The notes beneath the pieces were generated by a model that saw only the letters and a program-made list of their open reading frames with translations, was not told where the DNA came from and ran no database searches. A stretch of 64,000 bases of DNA, taken from assembly GCA_016192995.1 (NCBI GenBank), contig JACPTB010000007.1, positions 1 through 64,000 on the forward strand. Direction: 5' to 3'. Shown here piece after piece: positions 60,550-64,000 of the stretch. Positions within the stretch are counted from its first letter, which is position 1. Each line of letters opens with the position of its first letter. The stretch comes from Candidatus Woesearchaeota archaeon. Its GTDB lineage: Archaea; Nanobdellota; Nanobdellia; Woesearchaeales; DSVV01. A program made the translations under genes and the position numbers.

Positions 60550-60684
60550 ATGAAATGTCAAAATACCTGCCAGTATCACGAAACAGAAATGGATAAAAAG
60601 TTAAGATTAGTTGATAATATCACTAGACTGATCGTATATTTATTACTGATATTTTTAATAATGAAAATATTTAAGATATTATAA
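60550..60684 (+). CDS. Small membrane protein, 44 aa
   Basis: A 44-codon gene whose product has a short Cys-containing head (MKCQNTCQYHETEM), a charged segment and one hydrophobic helix (LIVYLLLIFLIM) with a basic end. Its stop overlaps the start of the next gene (TAATG), which supports both as real. An AT-rich TATA-like sequence (GATAAATTTATTAAT) lies at about 60514-60528. Function unknown. Confidence 0.5.
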   Translation: MKCQNTCQYHETEMDKKLRLVDNITRLIVYLLLIFLIMKIFKIL

Positions 60685-60908
60685 TGATGATAGAATTAAT
60701 TATTACAAAAAGAGTTTTAGAAGGACTTTATTTTTTAATAATAACGGCAACAATATTTGACATCCTTACTAATGTAACCGTTAAAATAGGATTAGCAAAT
60801 CAAATATTAACAACATCTGAAATAGCGACTTTTGGAAGTTTAGCAATAATATTAGGTATAATTAATATAACATCCAAGAAATTTTTTGAATTAGACATTT
60901 TGCAATAA
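60684..60908 (+). CDS. Small two-helix membrane protein, 74 aa
   Basis: An unrecognised membrane protein with two hydrophobic segments (VLEGLYFLIITATIFDIL and IATFGSLAIILGIINI). It is coupled to the preceding 44-aa gene by a one-base stop-start overlap. It is convergent with the large repeat protein, directly abutting its stop. Confidence 0.55.
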   Translation: MMIELIITKRVLEGLYFLIITATIFDILTNVTVKIGLANQILTTSEIATFGSLAIILGIINITSKKFFELDILQ

Positions 60909-63182
60909 CTATCTCTTCACATACATCAAACTAACATCCTGTCCTGCCATAACTTTAGTATTTACAAGATCATCAACAACTTTACCATCAACAACTGCTT
61001 TAACATCATAATTCCCTAACTTTTGCTGTGCTGCTCCATTACGCTCAAACACACCACGAACATATACTTCTCCAGAATTAGAAAAACGAGCATCTAAATT
61101 CAAACCAATTTTATTTCTATACAACATTTGATCCATAACAGCAAGAACAGAATTGCCTGCAACAGTTACTTGTTGTGTTTTATCATTGACAATAACATTA
61201 ATCGCATAATTATTTTGCCGTGAAATAATATCTTGTTCTTGGGCAGCATAATGATTAACAACACTTAAAGCTTTTCTTCCGGCAACAACCATATCTTGTT
61301 CAGCAAACACCCTCTGCATTCCTAATACTGCTGCTCGTGTTGCAACCGTAGCTCCCAAACAAACAGATGACGATGTTGATTTGCCGTAACCTCCATTATA
61401 AACACCTTGATGAATATATGCCAAGGATAATGTATCTCCTTCTTTGACCGTAATCTCATCCAATGGCTTTGTTCCTAATTCTGGTTCTTCACCATTAATA
61501 AATCCAAGCATACCAATATAAGCATTGGTTTTAACTCCAAAATGCTGCAAAGCTTGATTGTCGTATTCAGAAATACCACGCAATTCAACTTGCTTGTACA
61601 CTTTGCCGCCTGCTGCAAATACTGTTATTTTGTATTGTGGATTAGCTCCTAATTGATGAAGTAATTTATCCATAATTGCTAATGCTGAGTTTGCATTAAT
61701 CTCTACGTCTTTTCTCGGACCTGTTTTAGAATCAACAAGTGCTGTAACAACATAAGGTTGGGAAGAAGACGAAATATCAGATTTTTTAACACTATAATTA
61801 TCAATCATCGTTAAAATACCTTCAAGAGTTTTACTCCCTTTATTGACTTCATGCAATCTAAAATGATTTTCAAAACCTTCTTCAATAACAACACTTTCAA
61901 GATTGATCAAATCGCAAGTAACAAGATCTTTTTCTCTTCCTAATAATGAATCTTTTGAAATGGTATAAACAACAACAGCTTCCCTTGCTTCTTTATCTTG
62001 TGCATCAGAATGATATGTTTTTGCACCCATCAACGATAATAACATTGTTGCTGTTGAAGTAGTATTAAGATTCGCTGTTTCTCTGGGCTCTGGTGAAAAT
62101 GTAGTTTTAGCGCCTATTTTGTGAAGCTCTTCCATGCTTACATTGGGGATTTTTCGGAGTGCCAGAGAGAAAAATCCAATCGAACTACTCTTCAAGAGCT
62201 GAACTGGCGCTAAAACCTGAAAAATTTTCACCAGAGCCGTTTCTCTGTGAGCTACTGTTACAGGAGATACTCCTCTCTGTTCGATCTGGACCTGGTATTC
62301 AATTCCCTGTATTAAAGAAGCTCCTTTTAGATTTTCTTTTGTTTCTTCAACAGCAACAAAACTTTCGTTTTTATAAATCAGCGGTGATGGAACTTCTACT
62401 TCTTTACCTTGGGCAAGAATAGGAATATCAACTGTGTAAGCTACTGCTGAAGCTACTTGAGGTTTTCTGTAATTTAATGAAACAGTACTGTCTAAAACAA
62501 CTGATGAAATAACTGGACTATGAGATGGTAATAAGGTAGGACCAACATAAGCTGGAAAAATTGTTGATACTGTGCTTGTTTGTTTTGATTGATATCTTCG
62601 AATATCAGTTATTTGAATTGTTCCTTCTTTTTCAATAGGTTGCACATATTGTATCTGAGGAGTCTTAACTGATACAGAAGCAGAAACATCTTCACTTAAA
62701 ACAGGCGCAATATGGTACGTCTGTTTATTATCATCTCGTTGGCAGCTTGGACTAACATTAGAATAATCATAACTAATCGTGTGATCAGGAGGAATACTAT
62801 AAAAAATACCTTGAACATGTTCATAAGCAAATAACTCTTGAGTACGAGATAACGAAGAATTAAAGTTACCTTCTGAACTTCCAATTATTACTTCATATCC
62901 TTGGTTGTTTTCATAAACAACAAAATTAGGAACTTGAAAATCATCGTTATCATTAAAAATAACTCTTTGTGCAATTCCTTTTACTGCTTCTGGTTTAGGT
63001 AAAAACAAATGATCAATAGTACGAAAATCTCCGCTATAATTAATGCCTACAATAATATCTTCTTTTCTTTGTGTTTCATCTAAAGAAAACCTAAGAATTT
63101 CAGGAACACCTTGGGTAAGGAATCTATCAAATAGTTCTAAAAAATGACTTTTTTCAACGGTTAAACTTCTAATTGCTATTAT
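60909..63182 (-). CDS. Large protein with two DUF4430-like repeats and an in-frame palindromic insertion
   Basis: The first conventional start in this frame is a TTG at 63008 (699 aa). The 58 codons upstream are clearly coding (SHFLELFDRFLTQGVPEILRF...), and AGGTGG (63189-63194) precedes an ATA codon at 63182, so translation may begin there. The C-terminal 260 residues hold two similar units (SALAIMDKLLHQLG... and SVLAVMDQMLYRNK...), each ending in a DUF4430-like strand region (KEGDTLSLAYI, MAGQDVSLMYV). A 162-nt in-frame insertion (element plus duplication) lies at 62077-62238. The function is unknown and no signal peptide is visible. Confidence 0.7.
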   Translation of the reverse strand: MIAIRSLTVEKSHFLELFDRFLTQGVPEILRFSLDETQRKEDIIVGINYSGDFRTIDHLFLPKPEAVKGIAQRVIFNDNDDFQVPNFVVYENNQGYEVIIGSSEGNFNSSLSRTQELFAYEHVQGIFYSIPPDHTISYDYSNVSPSCQRDDNKQTYHIAPVLSEDVSASVSVKTPQIQYVQPIEKEGTIQITDIRRYQSKQTSTVSTIFPAYVGPTLLPSHSPVISSVVLDSTVSLNYRKPQVASAVAYTVDIPILAQGKEVEVPSPLIYKNESFVAVEETKENLKGASLIQGIEYQVQIEQRGVSPVTVAHRETALVKIFQVLAPVQLLKSSSIGFFSLALRKIPNVSMEELHKIGAKTTFSPEPRETANLNTTSTATMLLSLMGAKTYHSDAQDKEAREAVVVYTISKDSLLGREKDLVTCDLINLESVVIEEGFENHFRLHEVNKGSKTLEGILTMIDNYSVKKSDISSSSQPYVVTALVDSKTGPRKDVEINANSALAIMDKLLHQLGANPQYKITVFAAGGKVYKQVELRGISEYDNQALQHFGVKTNAYIGMLGFINGEEPELGTKPLDEITVKEGDTLSLAYIHQGVYNGGYGKSTSSSVCLGATVATRAAVLGMQRVFAEQDMVVAGRKALSVVNHYAAQEQDIISRQNNYAINVIVNDKTQQVTVAGNSVLAVMDQMLYRNKIGLNLDARFSNSGEVYVRGVFERNGAAQQKLGNYDVKAVVDGKVVDDLVNTKVMAGQDVSLMYVKR
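62086..62238. mobile_element. Palindromic element inserted in frame inside a protein gene
   Basis: A 153-bp element has perfect 15-bp ends (GGCTCTGGTGAAAAT at 62086-62100, inverted at 62224-62238). Inner arms are GTTTTAGCGCC/GGCGCTAAAAC and GAAGCTCTTC/GAAGAGCT-like, and the central hairpin is GGATTTTTC/GAGAAAAATCC. GTTTCTCTG flanks both sides (62077-62085 and 62239-62247), a perfect 9-bp target duplication. Element plus duplication equals 162 nt, so the host frame is kept and 54 codons are added. The core is shared with the copies at 29.8 and 56.9 kb. Confidence 0.88.
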
Positions 63183-63231
63183 AGTAGACCACCTTAGTTG
63201 CTATAACTATCATTCTTTTAAATAACTTTCT

Positions 63232-63324
63232 GTCCACTGGCTTAAAACTTCCTAATCCCTTAATTTCTTTGTTTTAAGCCTTTTTTAGCGTTCTCACTGG
63301 ACATGGTATTGTGAAGTATATAAA
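63232..63324 (+). promoter_or_regulatory. Promoter module with CCACTGG sites and hairpin, shared with the Bro-N promoter
   Basis: It contains GTCCACTGG (63232-63240), a perfect 10-bp inverted repeat GGCTTAAAAC/GTTTTAAGCC (63239-63248 and 63271-63280) followed by T6, then CACTGGACATGGT (63295-63307) and TATATAAA (63317-63324). The last two blocks are repeated in the same order before the Bro-N gene at 25.8 kb. It should drive the two small genes at 63403 and 63503. Confidence 0.6.
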
Positions 63325-63402
63325 GCTGTGGATGCAAATAGTATACAGGTGGTGCAAGTAAATCAACATCGAAAACAGCATTGCCTAAAAGAGGTGAATA
63401 TC

Positions 63403-63501
63403 ATGTCAACATTTACGAGTATAGACTTAACCAATAAAACTATTCAACGGCTTTTTTTTAGCCAAATCAAACAAATTACTTTGAAAAATGGAGGTGTCTA
63501 A
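63403..63501 (+). CDS. Small protein, 32 aa
   Basis: A 32-codon frame with a strong SD (GAGGTGA at 63391-63397) five bases before its ATG. The product (MSTFTSIDLTNKTIQRLFFSQIKQIT...) is a probable short helix. Its end contains the SD (GGAGGTG) of the next gene, and the stop lies one base before that gene's ATG, so the two are coupled. Unknown function. Confidence 0.5.
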   Translation: MSTFTSIDLTNKTIQRLFFSQIKQITLKNGGV

Positions 63502-63502
63502 T

Positions 63503-63706
63503 ATGACCAACATAACCAGCATACCAACTATAAAACCAACTATATCTGATGAGGAAAAACTTTCAGCCTTATGGCATCATATGGTGTTTGAAGAAGAAGA
63601 GGAGCATGATTTTGTCCAAGATGTCTATGATGATGAATGGCTGGAAGAAACTGACGATCTTAATCTCCATGAACAAGGTTTTATGAGAGGCTATCTTGCA
63701 GTTTAA
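63503..63706 (+). CDS. Small acidic protein, 67 aa
   Basis: A 67-aa protein with a Thr/Pro-rich start (MTNITSIPTIKPTISDEEKL) and a very acidic middle (EEEEEHDFVQDVYDDEWLEETDD). The ATG at 63503 follows GGAGGTG by 6 nt. Strong acidity and coupling to a 32-aa partner under a shared-operator promoter suggest a regulatory or DNA-mimic role. That is speculative. No family recognised. Confidence 0.6.
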   Translation: MTNITSIPTIKPTISDEEKLSALWHHMVFEEEEEHDFVQDVYDDEWLEETDDLNLHEQGFMRGYLAV

Positions 63707-63752
63707 TTGTTTAAATTTTGGATTTGGCTGTGCCAAATCCATTTATTATCTT

Positions 63753-64000
63753 TTAAGAAAGTTCTGTTTCTTTGTAAGTATCGAGCTGTATTTTTACTTT
63801 ATTTATATATTGATATATTGTTTTGATCATCGTGCCAATAACCTCTTTACCCTCTTTTTCAGAAAGATTTTCTGTCATTATACAATAGAATATTCTTGAT
63901 TCTTTTACATACATTATGCCACAACTATGAAAATAACGTTTGTTGTTGAGGTATAACATTCCAAATTTTTGGGAAATAACAACCTCTTTTGGCAGGTCTG
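63753..64000 (-). CDS. C-terminal part of a serine beta-lactamase-like hydrolase, cut by the right edge
   Basis: The frame is open to the window end and gives DLPKEVVISQKFGMLYL...HSCGIMYVKESRIFYCIMTENL...VIGTMIKTIYQYI. The KFG triplet near the KTG position, followed by the strand with HSCGIMYV and the terminal helix, is the C-terminal pattern of class A beta-lactamase/PBP-like serine hydrolases. The N-terminal Ser-x-x-Lys lies outside the window, so activity cannot be judged. Confidence 0.6.
   Translation of the reverse strand, partial: DLPKEVVISQKFGMLYLNNKRYFHSCGIMYVKESRIFYCIMTENLSEKEGKEVIGTMIKTIYQYINKVKIQLDTYKETELS

Noticed and set aside
62159-62422. 87-codon plus-strand frame inside the large repeat protein gene
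   Set aside because: It begins inside the palindromic insertion and runs antisense to a well-supported coding frame.
63239-63286. Hairpin plus T6 resembling a bacterial intrinsic terminator
   Set aside because: There is no plus-strand gene upstream to terminate, and archaea do not depend on such hairpins. It is better read as part of the regulatory region.

Overview
The window is AT-rich archaeal chromosome, most likely from a DPANN-type archaeon such as Woesearchaeota or a relative; that lineage call is an inference from gene content. The archaeal assignment itself is firm. It rests on the gene order uS13-uS4-uS11-Rpo3-eL18-uL13-uS9-Rpo10, an archaeal SRP RNA, a Dph6-type diphthamide ligase, an archaeal/eukaryotic-type glycyl-tRNA synthetase, and many TATA-box promoters about 25 bp upstream of near-leaderless starts.

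Layout. 1-6.9 kb: ZIP transporter (frameshifted), Dph6, a tiny Lys-rich gene, a receiver domain, an MTA/SAH deaminase-type amidohydrolase, a phosphoesterase, a toxin-antitoxin pair, TatD and tRNA-His(GTG). 6.9-17.4 kb: a Hanks-type kinase, the ribosomal/RNA polymerase operon, IMP dehydrogenase, a cupredoxin-like lipoprotein and LeuRS. 17.4-23.1 kb: a tight five-gene operon divergent from a TrmB-type regulator. It encodes an HD-domain protein, two stand-alone phosphohistidine swivel domains, a large unknown protein split by a frameshift, and a divergent GTP cyclohydrolase II (RibA-like) protein; I know of no described system with this composition. 23.3-26.7 kb: NAD kinase and an accessory pocket with a two-domain TIR/deoxyribosyltransferase-like protein and a Bro-N protein. 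26.7-33.8 kb: thiamine genes (thiE, thiG, thiS, thiO, thiL) mixed with a HAD hydrolase, an MNT/HEPN pair and two methyltransferases. 33.9-37.4 kb: unknowns, two transglutaminase-like proteins and SRP RNA. 37.5-44.5 kb: MBL hydrolase, presenilin-like protease, MinD-like ATPase and a MacB-like ABC export operon. 44.5-53.1 kb: PRPP synthetase-like protein, GatCAB, an exported beta-rich protein and GlyRS. 53.2-64 kb: small membrane proteins, an RsmC-like methyltransferase, Nudix, PIN, Fic, SAH hydrolase, VKOR, a large DUF4430-like repeat protein, and the C-terminal end of a serine beta-lactamase-like protein at the right edge.

The most unusual signal is a family of 140-160 bp nested-palindrome elements (about 29.8, 36.1, 56.9 and 62.2 kb). 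The copy at 62086-62238 sits inside a protein gene, has perfect 15-bp terminal inverted repeats and a perfect 9-bp flanking duplication, and adds exactly 162 nt (54 codons) without breaking the frame. The copy at 29.8 kb encodes a recognisably similar peptide. This resembles the palindromic elements inserted in Rickettsia genes, here in an archaeon. A second type of element (14390-14538) has an 8-bp flanking duplication. Several perfect palindromes (70 bp at 37381, 42 bp at 53202) and shared operator-like promoter modules complete the regulatory picture.
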